From: Pyxidicoccus caerfyrddinensis
GTDB lineage: Bacteria > Myxococcota > Myxococcia > Myxococcales > Myxococcaceae
Assembly: GCF_010894405.1 (NCBI RefSeq)
Contig: NZ_JAAIYA010000036.1
Coordinates: 1 to 64,000 of the forward strand
DNA: 64,000 bases
Reading direction: 5' to 3'
Shown: positions 1 to 8,527 of the stretch, piece after piece
Numbering within the stretch: the first letter of the stretch is position 1
How the letters are laid out: every line of letters begins with the position of its first letter
Notes under the pieces: model-generated
Database searches by the model: none
Seen by the model: the letters and a program-made list of their open reading frames with translations, nothing else
What the model was told of the DNA's origin: nothing
Made by a program: the position numbers and the translations under genes

Positions 1-49
1 AGCCGGCTTCCAGCGTTCCATGCGCCACCTCCGTGAGGTGGCGACCTGA

Positions 50-415
50 TCACGCGGCGACAGCCCGCGTCGATCGCTCTCGCAAGTGTTCGACTTTCCT
101 CGGGCCGAAACCTGATCGGTGCTCTAGAAGCAGCTCCGGGCTGATGGCGTTGTACGGCGCCCACAGGTGCCGTGTATCTGCTTCACCTCGGATGACCCGG
201 CGGAGCTGCTGGAGTCGTGAATCCGCCAGGGCCAGGATCGCGACGATGGAACGGGGCGCCTGACGGTCGGCATCCTCTGTCGGCATGTCGTTGTTGGCGA
301 GAAGTTCGGCCAGGAGGTGGGCCCCGCGCAGGGCATGCTCCAGGTTGGCCAGCTCCAGGTTGAGGCTCACCACCTTCTCGTAAAGGTGGGCCGGGGTGTC
401 GTCCTCGTCCTTCAT
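50..415 (-). CDS. hypothetical protein, 121 aa
   Basis: I do not recognise this protein. It is about 121 residues, mostly helical in character, with a Leu/Ala-rich middle (ANLEHALRGAHLLAELLAN) and a C-terminal half rich in Arg and Leu. It has no signal peptide or membrane segment. I chose the ATG at 415 because the protein becomes ordinary from MKDEDD onward; in-frame upstream codons back to 517 read as unlikely Cys/Pro/Arg-rich sequence. It stands alone at the left edge next to a broken IS21 transposase, in island DNA. The function is unknown and expression cannot be judged. Confidence 0.45.
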   Translation of the reverse strand: MKDEDDTPAHLYEKVVSLNLELANLEHALRGAHLLAELLANNDMPTEDADRQAPRSIVAILALADSRLQQLRRVIRGEADTRHLWAPYNAISPELLLEHRSGFGPRKVEHLRERSTRAVAA

Positions 416-664
416 GGTGTCCTCCAGGACGCACGCGCACGGCAGGTCCGGAGGGGCCTCGTGGCGCGCATCGTGAGCGCGCCCACAGGGCGCAGGTTGA
501 TGGGTGAAGTACTGCAACGGTGTGGTCCGTCACTGCTCTTATGCCGCTTATCGGGACGGACTTACTGTCTGCGCACCGCGGTATCACGTCCGAGAGAGCG
601 GCCTCTGCGTCCCCCGTATTTCATCCTGCCGGATGGGAATGTGTGACTCGTCACCGGTGAGCTG
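416..664. other. intergenic stretch without recognisable gene
   Basis: About 250 bases between the hypothetical gene and the transposase remnant. Short frames exist on both strands but have no family resemblance or ribosome-binding sites. It probably holds the promoter of the minus-strand hypothetical gene plus decayed insertion-sequence DNA. Confidence 0.3.
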
Positions 665-666
665 CA

Positions 667-962
667 GCTGTCGACGTTGTGGACGAGAAGACGGGCGAGC
701 ACCGCAAGGAAAAGCTCTTCCTGGCGGTGCTGGGCGCCAGCAACTACACCTACGCGGAGCCGATGCTGAACGCGGACCTGCCCACCTGGGTGGCGTGTCA
801 TGTCAACGCGCTGGAGTACATGGGCGGAGTGACGCAGGTATGGGTGCCGGACAATCTGAAGAGCGCGGTCACGCGTCCGCACAGCGACGAACCGGACCTC
901 AACCCCACTTACGCAGAGCTGGCGCGGCAATACGGGGTGGCGGTGATTCCGGCTCGGGTACG
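667..962 (+). pseudogene. IS21-family transposase (IstA) fragment
   Basis: This frame matches the DDE integrase core of IstA from IS21 elements. It contains the signatures FLAVLGASNYTYAEP, VPDNLKSAV and EPDLNPTYAELARQYGVAV, in the order seen in full-length IstA of about 500 residues. Only about 100 residues remain. The N-terminal HTH and the first part of the core are missing, and the match stops after AVIPARVRK, where the frame runs into unrelated sequence and ends at 999. No IstB follows. It is a remnant and part of the mobile-element debris around the defence genes. Confidence 0.8.
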
Positions 963-1050
963 CAAGAAGCGTGGCTGCCCGTGTGGGTTGTTCCAGTGAA
1001 TCCGGTCAAACGCTTTAGGAGGGAAAGTTTGAGCACTTCCGCTGGCTTGA

Positions 1051-4000
1051 TTATCGGGAGAAATTCACCTCTGCACTCAAACCCGCCGCTTGGTAGTCCG
1101 CCTCGCTCAACGGCTCGCCGCGCACCGCTTCCAGCCACGCCGTCAAGTAGGGGTCGCCCCAGGTCAAAAGCCGCACGCCCTCCTTGCCGGGGTGCTCGAC
1201 GCCCGCCGCGTCAGTGATCGGGCCGGTAGGCGGGTGCCGGTCGGCCACCTCGCCGCTGAACGTCGCGAGCACCTCCTCCGTGCTGCCGATTCCCAGGTGC
1301 GGCGGCGCGTAGGGCCAAATGATGGCCAGACAGCCGTTAGTGCCGTCCGTCGCCAAGCGGTCGGTGCCGGGCTCGGGGCCGGTGCGGATCTGCATACCGG
1401 GGGCGGGGTGCTGGAGGCACCAGTATGCCAGTTCGGCCTGCGTGGCGGGCGGGTTGGTCGCCTGGGGCGTCCCGGCCCCGTCCAGGTCCGGCGTCAGACC
1501 CTCGATGGCCGTGGCGACCGCCGGGGCCTGGCGCTGCCGCGCTGCCTCTAGCTGCCGCAACGCCTCGGCACGCTCGATCTCACCTTGAGCCAGCTTGCGG
1601 AAGATGCGGGGCATCTCGGCAAGGATCGGCTGGAGCGGGCCGACGACGTTCTCGAACACGCCGATGCGGTCCTTGAGCGTCCAGTAGGTGTCCTCCTCGA
1701 TGGTGCCGGTCAGGTACAGGTTCGACACCAGCACCACCCTGGCCTGCTGGCCGATGCGGTCGATGCGGCCGATCCGTTGCTCGACCCGCATCGGGTTCCA
1801 CGGCAGGTCATAGTTCACCAGCGCCGAGAACTCTTGCAGGTTCAGTCCCTCTGAGGCGGCGTCAGTGCCGAGCAGAATGTCGATGGAACGGGCGTGACTT
1901 CGCTTGCAGCGGGCCTTCACCTCTGCCTTATCCACGACGCGCCAGGTGTTCGCGCCGGCGTCCCAGACTTCGCCCCCTCGCCCCGAGTAGCAGGCGATGC
2001 GGGAGCCGTAGCGAGCGATGAGCTGGTCGCGGATGAAGTCGAGCGTGTCCAGGTACTGCGTGAATACGATCACCCGGTGGCCCCGGTCGAGCAGGTCGCA
2101 CAGCCGCGCGGCGAACTCGCGGAACTTGCTGTCCTGGTCGATCTGGCCCAGTTCGGTGATGTAGTCCTGCAAGTAGAGTCGCTCCTCCTCCAGCTTCTGG
2201 CGGCGCTGCGGGTCGGCCCGCAGCCGCAGGAGCCGCTGGCGCTCGCGGTCGAGGGCAGACGCGGCATCGACCTCGTCGTCGTCCTCTTCGCCCTCGCTCA
2301 TCGTCTGCTGGAACTGCGCCGCCTCGTCCATGACGGCCAGATCGCGTTGCACAGCGGCGATCAGGTCGCGGCGGCGTTCCAGACTCTTGCGGAAGGCGGC
2401 GAACGAGCTGGCCAGCCGCTTGCGGAAGACCGCCATCAGGAAGCCGACGCCGCTCCGCTCGTCGGGTTCCACCTCGGCCAGCCGGTAGAACCGGCTGCAC
2501 AGCTCGTCGATGCGACGGTACAGGGCTTCCTCGGCGGCGGACTGGAAGGAGACCGGCACGTCCTCGGGGTGCCGATCTGCCAGCCCCGCATTGAGCAGGC
2601 CGCGCTCGCGGTAGGCCCGCAGGGTCTGCCGCGTGTGCCGAAACATGTGGACCGCCAGCGGCGTCTGCCGGGCCAGGTATGGCGTCATCCCCTCGGCCTG
2701 CTGCGGCAGCAACCCCTGCAAACTGAGCGACAGCCCCGCGCCGTTGCCGACGATCCGCTGCACCAGGGTGCGCCATTGCAGCTCGGTCCAGTGCGTCGGG
2801 ACTTCGGTCGGTGACAGGTCCGGCGCGCCGATCTCGACCGCCCGGCGCGTCATCGCGACGACCTCGGCCCGATCGTTCTTCATCGTGGCGAAGGCCCGTA
2901 GCCGCTCGAAGAACCGCTCGAACTCCCGCAGGGTGCTCCACGGCCCCCAGCGGGGGTCGTCCACATCGGCGAGCAGCAGCAGGTCATGCACCTCATGGGC
3001 CGCTAGCTGCATCGGGGTCGCGGTCAAGAGCCACAGGCAGCGGAACAGCCGGCGCTGCTTCATCTCTTGCAACAGCCGTAGCAGCAGGTTGGGCTCCTCG
3101 GCCCCGAACACCCGGCGGCGGGCCGCGTGCGCCTCATCGACCACCATGGCATCCCACGGCCTGGCGGCCAGTACCCCGCCCATTCGTTCCTGGCGGGCGA
3201 TCAGGTGCCGGCTGACGATGACGATGCCTTCCTCGGCCCATGGGTCGTCCGACCGCCGCACGCGACCGCCCACGTCGTGGAGCATGTGGCCGTCGTAGAA
3301 CCAGGCCGTCAGGGCGAACTTCTCGCGCAGTTCCTCCATCCACTGCCGGACCAAGTTGCGCGGCGCGACGATCAGCACACGGCGCAGCTCACCTTTCAAG
3401 ATCAGCGCGCGCAGCACCAGACCAGCCTCGATCGTTTTGCCCAGGCCGACCTCGTCGCAGAGCAGGTACGAACGCGGGAATGTGTCCACCGCCTGCCGGG
3501 CGATCCGCGCCTGGTGCGGGAACGGCTCGAACGGCTTGCCATCGACCCAAATCGGGGCCAGCACCAGCGACTCGCCCCCCGGCTTCGTCGGCGCGTCCAG
3601 CAGACACTGCGCGGCGATGCGGTCGCGCAGGTCTCCGGCCTGTTCCCACTCAACGCGCTGCATCGGGTCGCGGCGGGGCGGGCCGTCCGGCGGGGTGAAC
3701 GCCTGGAGGTGGTCGCGCACCGCCTGCGGCAGCGGCAGCACCAGCAGGCCAGGGTCGCGGCCCTGCCAGATCATCTCGAACCGCGCCGCCGCCATCTGGA
3801 TGTCCTCGGCGTCTAGCGGGTTGAACCAGCTCCGCTTGACGTCGAACTCCTCGCGGTTGCGCGTCCATGCGGCGCTGGTCTCGTTGACCGACCCGTTGAA
3901 GACGATGACGTTACCAGCGCCGTTGTAGAGGATGCCGACCTTGGGGTGGAACAGCGCGCCGCCCTGGCCGGGGTAGAGCGGCTGGCCGGAGTGGTCCAGC

Positions 4001-4461
4001 GGCAGGGCGATCTTCACCTCCAGCAGTCCGGCCGCCACCATCCAGGCCAGCGCCCCCAGACGGTCGCGGGCGATCTGGTCGGCCTCCGGCTTCCAGCCCG
4101 CCGGCAGCCCCAGGCGGTGGCACTCGGCCTCGGTCGGCTCCAGGCGGCGCAGGGCCGTCCGCTCCAGGCTGCCGCGCAGCAGTTCGACGCCCCGGCGGTA
4201 CGCCTCGATGTCCTCGGAGCTCCAGGTCGTGCCGGTGATGAGCCGCATCGGCGGTCGCTCGAAGGGCGCGTGCTTCTGCGCGTTGGCGACGAACGCCGAC
4301 AGCCCGGCGGCCACCTGCACCAGCACCGACGAGTCGAAGTAGCCCGCCTGCCGGTCGTAGCGGGTCGCTTGGCTCAGGACCGGGACGTAAAAGTCGTTGA
4401 CGAGCTGCCCGGCCTGGCCCGCGTAGTGGCGCTTCAACTGAGTGAGGTCGCGGAAGCCCAT
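1051..4461 (-). CDS. PLD-nuclease / SNF2-type helicase of a methylase-ATPase-helicase defence operon
   Basis: A 1136-residue two-part enzyme. Residues about 1-260 look like a phospholipase-D-type nuclease module, with one HxK motif (HPKVGILYNG) followed by FNGSVNETSAAW. Residues about 310-1000 are a superfamily 2 SNF2/RapA-like helicase: CDEVGLGKTIEAG (Walker A), VVDEAHAAR (DEAH box), LLTATPMQ (motif III), GTDAASEGLNLQ (motif V) and QRIGRIDRIGQ (motif VI). It is the last gene of the operon, 3 bases after the DUF1156-type methylase gene. Helicases of this build recur beside DUF1156 and DUF499 genes in predicted anti-phage loci. By inference it translocates on and cuts unmodified invading DNA. 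All helicase motifs appear intact, so it is probably functional. Confidence 0.85.
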   Translation of the reverse strand: MGFRDLTQLKRHYAGQAGQLVNDFYVPVLSQATRYDRQAGYFDSSVLVQVAAGLSAFVANAQKHAPFERPPMRLITGTTWSSEDIEAYRRGVELLRGSLERTALRRLEPTEAECHRLGLPAGWKPEADQIARDRLGALAWMVAAGLLEVKIALPLDHSGQPLYPGQGGALFHPKVGILYNGAGNVIVFNGSVNETSAAWTRNREEFDVKRSWFNPLDAEDIQMAAARFEMIWQGRDPGLLVLPLPQAVRDHLQAFTPPDGPPRRDPMQRVEWEQAGDLRDRIAAQCLLDAPTKPGGESLVLAPIWVDGKPFEPFPHQARIARQAVDTFPRSYLLCDEVGLGKTIEAGLVLRALILKGELRRVLIVAPRNLVRQWMEELREKFALTAWFYDGHMLHDVGGRVRRSDDPWAEEGIVIVSRHLIARQERMGGVLAARPWDAMVVDEAHAARRRVFGAEEPNLLLRLLQEMKQRRLFRCLWLLTATPMQLAAHEVHDLLLLADVDDPRWGPWSTLREFERFFERLRAFATMKNDRAEVVAMTRRAVEIGAPDLSPTEVPTHWTELQWRTLVQRIVGNGAGLSLSLQGLLPQQAEGMTPYLARQTPLAVHMFRHTRQTLRAYRERGLLNAGLADRHPEDVPVSFQSAAEEALYRRIDELCSRFYRLAEVEPDERSGVGFLMAVFRKRLASSFAAFRKSLERRRDLIAAVQRDLAVMDEAAQFQQTMSEGEEDDDEVDAASALDRERQRLLRLRADPQRRQKLEEERLYLQDYITELGQIDQDSKFREFAARLCDLLDRGHRVIVFTQYLDTLDFIRDQLIARYGSRIACYSGRGGEVWDAGANTWRVVDKAEVKARCKRSHARSIDILLGTDAASEGLNLQEFSALVNYDLPWNPMRVEQRIGRIDRIGQQARVVLVSNLYLTGTIEEDTYWTLKDRIGVFENVVGPLQPILAEMPRIFRKLAQGEIERAEALRQLEAARQRQAPAVATAIEGLTPDLDGAGTPQATNPPATQAELAYWCLQHPAPGMQIRTGPEPGTDRLATDGTNGCLAIIWPYAPPHLGIGSTEEVLATFSGEVADRHPPTGPITDAAGVEHPGKEGVRLLTWGDPYLTAWLEAVRGEPLSEADYQAAGLSAEVNFSR

Positions 4462-4464
4462 GCG

Positions 4465-7400
4465 TCACCCCCGCCAGTCGCGCAGGACCAAGTCCCAGCC
4501 TCGCCGGGCCTCGGTCGTCGCCCTTTTCCAGGGGTCGTCGTCCTTCCGCCGACCAAACGCCTGCTCCAGCAAGTAGAGCGTGACGGCGTAAGCACCCCGG
4601 AAGTCGGGCGTGTCGCCGTAGCTGCTGGCCCGCAGCCACTGCTTGAACGACTCGACGCCCCGGTGCAACTCGTCGCCACCAGCTAGGAGCGAGATGGCGT
4701 TCCACACCGCCGCGCCCAAGAAGTTGGGGAACTTTCGCTCCTCCCAGATGTCCCCTTCGCGGGCCTCCCGGCCCCGCGCCACCTTCTCGCCAGCCTGTTG
4801 CCGGGCCAGCAGCGCGAGGTCCACGTCCTGCGGCGGCTTGAGGTAGAACAGGTCTGACTCTGACTCGATCAGCTTGAGCTTCTTGAAGGTGTCCGGCTCG
4901 ATGTCGAGCGACTTGGCCAGCTTGCGGACGTCGTCGCTGTCTGACACGTCACCCTGAAAAGTGTCGAGCCACAGCCACAGCGCCTGGGTGTTGCGGTCGG
5001 CGGTGTTGGCGGCGAAGCCCTCGACCATCTTGCCGACCTTTTCGGGCAGCTCTTGGGTGAGGATCTGTTCCAACCGGAACTGGCCGACCGCCTGATATGC
5101 CCGGTCGAGAGCGTCGGTGAGATCGACCGCCCGGCCCGCCATGTCGGTGATGGGCCAGTGCCGCCCGACCTCGCCGAGCGCCGGGCCGAGCGCGGACAGG
5201 TACAGGTCCGTGCCCGCGATGCCCTGTTTCTGGAAGTGCCCGGCGGCGCTGCGGGCGACCGTGGCGATGCGCTCCTGAACCCGGCCCCAATTCCCGGTCA
5301 CCTGTCCGGTTTCCTGGCGCGGCAGGCAGAGCAGCAGCACGGTGCTGCGCGCTGCATCGAGGCCGCGAATGTTCAGGCTGCTCTCGGCCTCGGTGTGGAT
5401 GGGGATTGACGTGCGGATCTCGAAGCCGGCTTCGATGAGCGCCTTACCCAGCGCCCGCCAGGCTTTGGTCATCTTGTGGTTGAACATGACGACCATGCGG
5501 CCCGCCGGGTGGAGCAGTTGCCGGGCGCGGCGGAAGACGGCGGCCATCTTTGCCTCGTAGAACTGCTCGGCCCGTTCGGCGGCGGTCAGTGGAACCGGCC
5601 CGGCGCTCTCGGCGGCCCGGCGGCGGCGTTCGGCAACGGCGAGTTTGCGCCCGGTGTCCCCGCGCGTCTCAGCCAGGGACTCGAAGGCCCGGTCGAACTT
5701 CTCCTGCCAGACGGCCTGCTCCTTCTCGGTCTCGGCCTTCCAGCGGGCCGCGTTGGCGACCGCCTCCCGATTGGTTTCAGCAAGCTCTTCGCGGAAGAGG
5801 TGCTCCAGACCCGGCCAGTCGCCCAGTGTCCGCTTGAGCCAGACGTAGAAGAAGTTCGACAACTCGGCGTACTGGACGTTGTTGTAATATGGCGGATCGA
5901 CGCAGATGAGGTGGACCGTGCCGGGGACAGGGGTCTCCAGCGCGGCGGCGTCGTTGTTGGTCACAGTAGGGACGATCACCTCGGGGCGGAGATGCACCTC
6001 CCCGTTCGTGGGGAGAACGCTGTCCAATGGCGCACCGTCGTCCGTGTCGTCGTTCACAGCGGCTTCGTTGTCTACGTCTTCGTCGCCGCCCTCCTCGTCC
6101 CCACCCTCCAGGGAGACGGCTTCGCCGTGGATCAGACCGGCCAGCTGGGTGTAGGCGTTGATGACCTGGGATGCGCCCCACATCACCGTCTCACGGGCAC
6201 CCTCGAACTCGCAGAACGCCGGACGGAAGGCGAAGTCATGCCTGGAGAAGGTTTGCGTGACAGTTCTGCGGCCATAATGCCAGAAGGTGTTGACGCTGTT
6301 GTAGTTCACCACCTTGCTGGCGATAAAGGCGAGGTAGACCGCCACGGCCTCGGCCTCTTCCTTCGGCAGTTCAGTCCGTGCCTTCGCCGATGCTTGCCGT
6401 ACCTCATCAAGCACCGTCAGTACTGTGAGCAACTGCCGGGGCATGAAGAGATCGCGCCATCGAGTCAGCCCCATGTTGATTGGCTCGCGTGTCTTCGCCC
6501 CTTCCTCGATCCGCTCGGTCGGAATCAGGTGTGCCCAGCGGCTCTCGTTCGCCCGCAGTTCAGCCTCCGCAGAAGCAACGGCGGCGCGGTCGGCGTCGGT
6601 CGGGGCGCGGAATCGCCACAGGTAGCGGACCTTGGTCGAGCCGTCGCGGTAGGACAGCTTCACTGGCACCTGCGAGCAGACAGCATACATCTGGCTCGGC
6701 AGCCCGCCGGGGCGAGATTGAGCTGCTTTCTTTGCGTCCGCTTCGTCGATGACATTCCCGCAGCGCGGACAGACTGCGTGCCCATCCTTGAACGTCGGCG
6801 TGTCGCGCGGATGCCAAGGAGCGGAGCCGAGCCGGGGCCAGCGGCAGTTCTTCCACTGGGCCGCGCCAACGATGCGGAAGGTACAGTCGTTGCCGTGTGC
6901 CGGCACCTCGGGGAACGCCGCCTTATGAGTGTCCGGCTTTCCCTTCGTGTCGAGGGTAAAGTTCGTTGAAAGCGGGATGCTCAGCTCGCACTTCGGGCAA
7001 CGGATCGTGCGACACCAGAGGTAGCTGTTCTTGATCTGCTTTGCTGAGTCCCCCGGCTCTCGACTCACAATGTCTTTCGCGGAGAACCTCGCACGGGCCG
7101 CTGGTTCGATGTCCGGCCACCACTCGGAAGCAGGCGGAAACGGAAAGAACCGCTCCAGTCGAGCACGCACCTTCGCAGCGACATCCAGGGCCAAACGGCG
7201 GATCATAGGAGCCAGTCGGGCTCCGAACCGTGCCGAGTATTCGAGCGTGGCTTTCAGCACCAGCGCCGCCACTGGGTTCAAGTCGTTGGCGTAGACCTTT
7301 AGCCCGTACCGCACTCCTTCCAGGGGAATCGCGCCACCGCCCGCCATGAAGTCCAACAGAACCGGAGCTTTTCCATCGGACAGGCCGAAGGTCTTGGCCC

Positions 7401-7917
7401 AGACCTTGCGAAGGTCAACGAGCATCTCTTCGGGAATGCGCGTGTCCCGGTTGCTGGAGAGGTACTTGCTGAACGCTCGGGGCAGCGGGATGCCCAACGC
7501 TTGGGCAGCCACCCGGTGTTCTGCGAAGCGGGCAGGGTCACCGAAAGCCCTCAAAAGCAGCATGAGTTGCTTGTGTTTGTCGGTCAGGGCATTGGGCGGG
7601 ATGTCTTCCAGCAACTTGCGGTAGACCTCCAGGTGCTCCCGCTCTTTCGAGGAAAGCGCTTCAAGATCCGTTTCCGCCACTGGCGGATCGAACTCTCGCG
7701 TTCCGTCAGTCGTTAGGTCGGCGTCGTGTGGTAACAGGGCAGTCAGAATCGCTACGCGACAGATGGTCGGGGGCCGACGTGCCCACCAGATGTGCAAGCG
7801 ATTCTGTGGCGGCCTCTGGCGGGCGTCGTTGTCTGACTGACACTCGGCGGACAGTGACGCGCACGGCAGCCCGGCTTCCAGCAACGAGGGCTTGGTCTTG
7901 ATGAACGTCTGGGTCAT
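4465..7917 (-). CDS. DUF1156-type DNA methyltransferase with zinc ribbons
   Basis: A 1150-residue adenine-specific-type DNA methylase (COG1743-like). The N-terminus carries the DUF1156 signature, including NRLHIWWARRPP near residues 40-52. The SAM-binding motif is DFMAGGGAIPLEG near residue 190, and the catalytic motif IV is CVDPPYYNNVQYAELS near 670. Between them are paired cysteines of zinc ribbons (CPKCEL near 310, CPRCGN near 375). The late C-terminal region is helical and without known motifs. It is probably the self-marking enzyme of the operon, modifying host DNA so that the helicase/ATPase partners spare it. The target sequence cannot be read. Start: ATG at 7917, 7 bases downstream of the small gene before it. 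Confidence 0.85.
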   Translation of the reverse strand: MTQTFIKTKPSLLEAGLPCASLSAECQSDNDARQRPPQNRLHIWWARRPPTICRVAILTALLPHDADLTTDGTREFDPPVAETDLEALSSKEREHLEVYRKLLEDIPPNALTDKHKQLMLLLRAFGDPARFAEHRVAAQALGIPLPRAFSKYLSSNRDTRIPEEMLVDLRKVWAKTFGLSDGKAPVLLDFMAGGGAIPLEGVRYGLKVYANDLNPVAALVLKATLEYSARFGARLAPMIRRLALDVAAKVRARLERFFPFPPASEWWPDIEPAARARFSAKDIVSREPGDSAKQIKNSYLWCRTIRCPKCELSIPLSTNFTLDTKGKPDTHKAAFPEVPAHGNDCTFRIVGAAQWKNCRWPRLGSAPWHPRDTPTFKDGHAVCPRCGNVIDEADAKKAAQSRPGGLPSQMYAVCSQVPVKLSYRDGSTKVRYLWRFRAPTDADRAAVASAEAELRANESRWAHLIPTERIEEGAKTREPINMGLTRWRDLFMPRQLLTVLTVLDEVRQASAKARTELPKEEAEAVAVYLAFIASKVVNYNSVNTFWHYGRRTVTQTFSRHDFAFRPAFCEFEGARETVMWGASQVINAYTQLAGLIHGEAVSLEGGDEEGGDEDVDNEAAVNDDTDDGAPLDSVLPTNGEVHLRPEVIVPTVTNNDAAALETPVPGTVHLICVDPPYYNNVQYAELSNFFYVWLKRTLGDWPGLEHLFREELAETNREAVANAARWKAETEKEQAVWQEKFDRAFESLAETRGDTGRKLAVAERRRRAAESAGPVPLTAAERAEQFYEAKMAAVFRRARQLLHPAGRMVVMFNHKMTKAWRALGKALIEAGFEIRTSIPIHTEAESSLNIRGLDAARSTVLLLCLPRQETGQVTGNWGRVQERIATVARSAAGHFQKQGIAGTDLYLSALGPALGEVGRHWPITDMAGRAVDLTDALDRAYQAVGQFRLEQILTQELPEKVGKMVEGFAANTADRNTQALWLWLDTFQGDVSDSDDVRKLAKSLDIEPDTFKKLKLIESESDLFYLKPPQDVDLALLARQQAGEKVARGREAREGDIWEERKFPNFLGAAVWNAISLLAGGDELHRGVESFKQWLRASSYGDTPDFRGAYAVTLYLLEQAFGRRKDDDPWKRATTEARRGWDLVLRDWRG

Positions 7918-7924
7918 GGCGTTC

Positions 7925-8527
7925 TCACCGGCTCGATGTGGTTCGCTTCTTCGCCCGCGGCTTGATCTTGCCTTCTGTCGGCTCCGAATCCGCCCAGTTG
8001 GTGTCGAACAGGGTCGGTCCGGCAGACTCCTTACTGCTCTTGCGGCCCCGAACTGATTTGGCCTTTGGCTTGTCCTCGGCCTGCTCGTAGGTCAAGAGGG
8101 TCCGCAGCGCCGCGCGCCCAGCCTGCTGCCGGTAGCCGTAGAAGCAGAGCGTGAACCAGTACAGCACTACCTCGGCGGGCAGTTCGAGCAGCCCGGAGCG
8201 GAACATGATGCGCTGGGCTGGCTTGGTCAGGTAGCGGGCTGAGGCGAAGGCCAGCGCCAGCCGCATGCCGTCCGCGCGCCGCAGCCACCGCGGTGATGTG
8301 CTGGGGCGGAAGTCGCTGGCCTTGATGAGGCCGGGCTCCTCGGCCTGTTGCAGGAACGGGTCAGACAGCTCCCGCAGCCACTGGATCGTCTCCGGGGACG
8401 CTGACGAGCCCATGATCTTGGCGTCTGCCTCCTTGGGCAGGCGTCCGGCCACATTCGGGAACAGGTGCAGCTCCCAGATCTGTCCGCGCTTCGCTTCCTG
8501 CCGCACGCGCAGCCGGAATCGCTCCAT
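7925..8527 (-). CDS. small conserved protein of the defence operon (200 aa)
   Basis: A soluble basic protein of about 200 residues with conserved-looking segments (QIWELHLFPNVAGRLPKEADAK, RADGMRLALAFASARYL) and a Lys/Arg/Ser-rich tail. It sits between the DUF499 ATPase and the DUF1156 methylase, where related operons often carry a small protein such as DUF3780. This one looks different and may be the family named DUF7680 in recent Pfam; that name is from memory and unchecked. The ATG at 8527 overlaps the ATPase stop codon as TGATG; a GTG just before it (8530) is an alternative. No catalytic motif is visible. A structural or specificity subunit is the best guess. Confidence 0.7.
   Translation of the reverse strand: MERFRLRVRQEAKRGQIWELHLFPNVAGRLPKEADAKIMGSSASPETIQWLRELSDPFLQQAEEPGLIKASDFRPSTSPRWLRRADGMRLALAFASARYLTKPAQRIMFRSGLLELPAEVVLYWFTLCFYGYRQQAGRAALRTLLTYEQAEDKPKAKSVRGRKSSKESAGPTLFDTNWADSEPTEGKIKPRAKKRTTSSR

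Noticed and set aside
5476..6969. ~500-codon plus-strand frame opposite the methylase gene
   Set aside because: No recognisable family and low-complexity composition; the methylase on the other strand has intact catalytic motifs.
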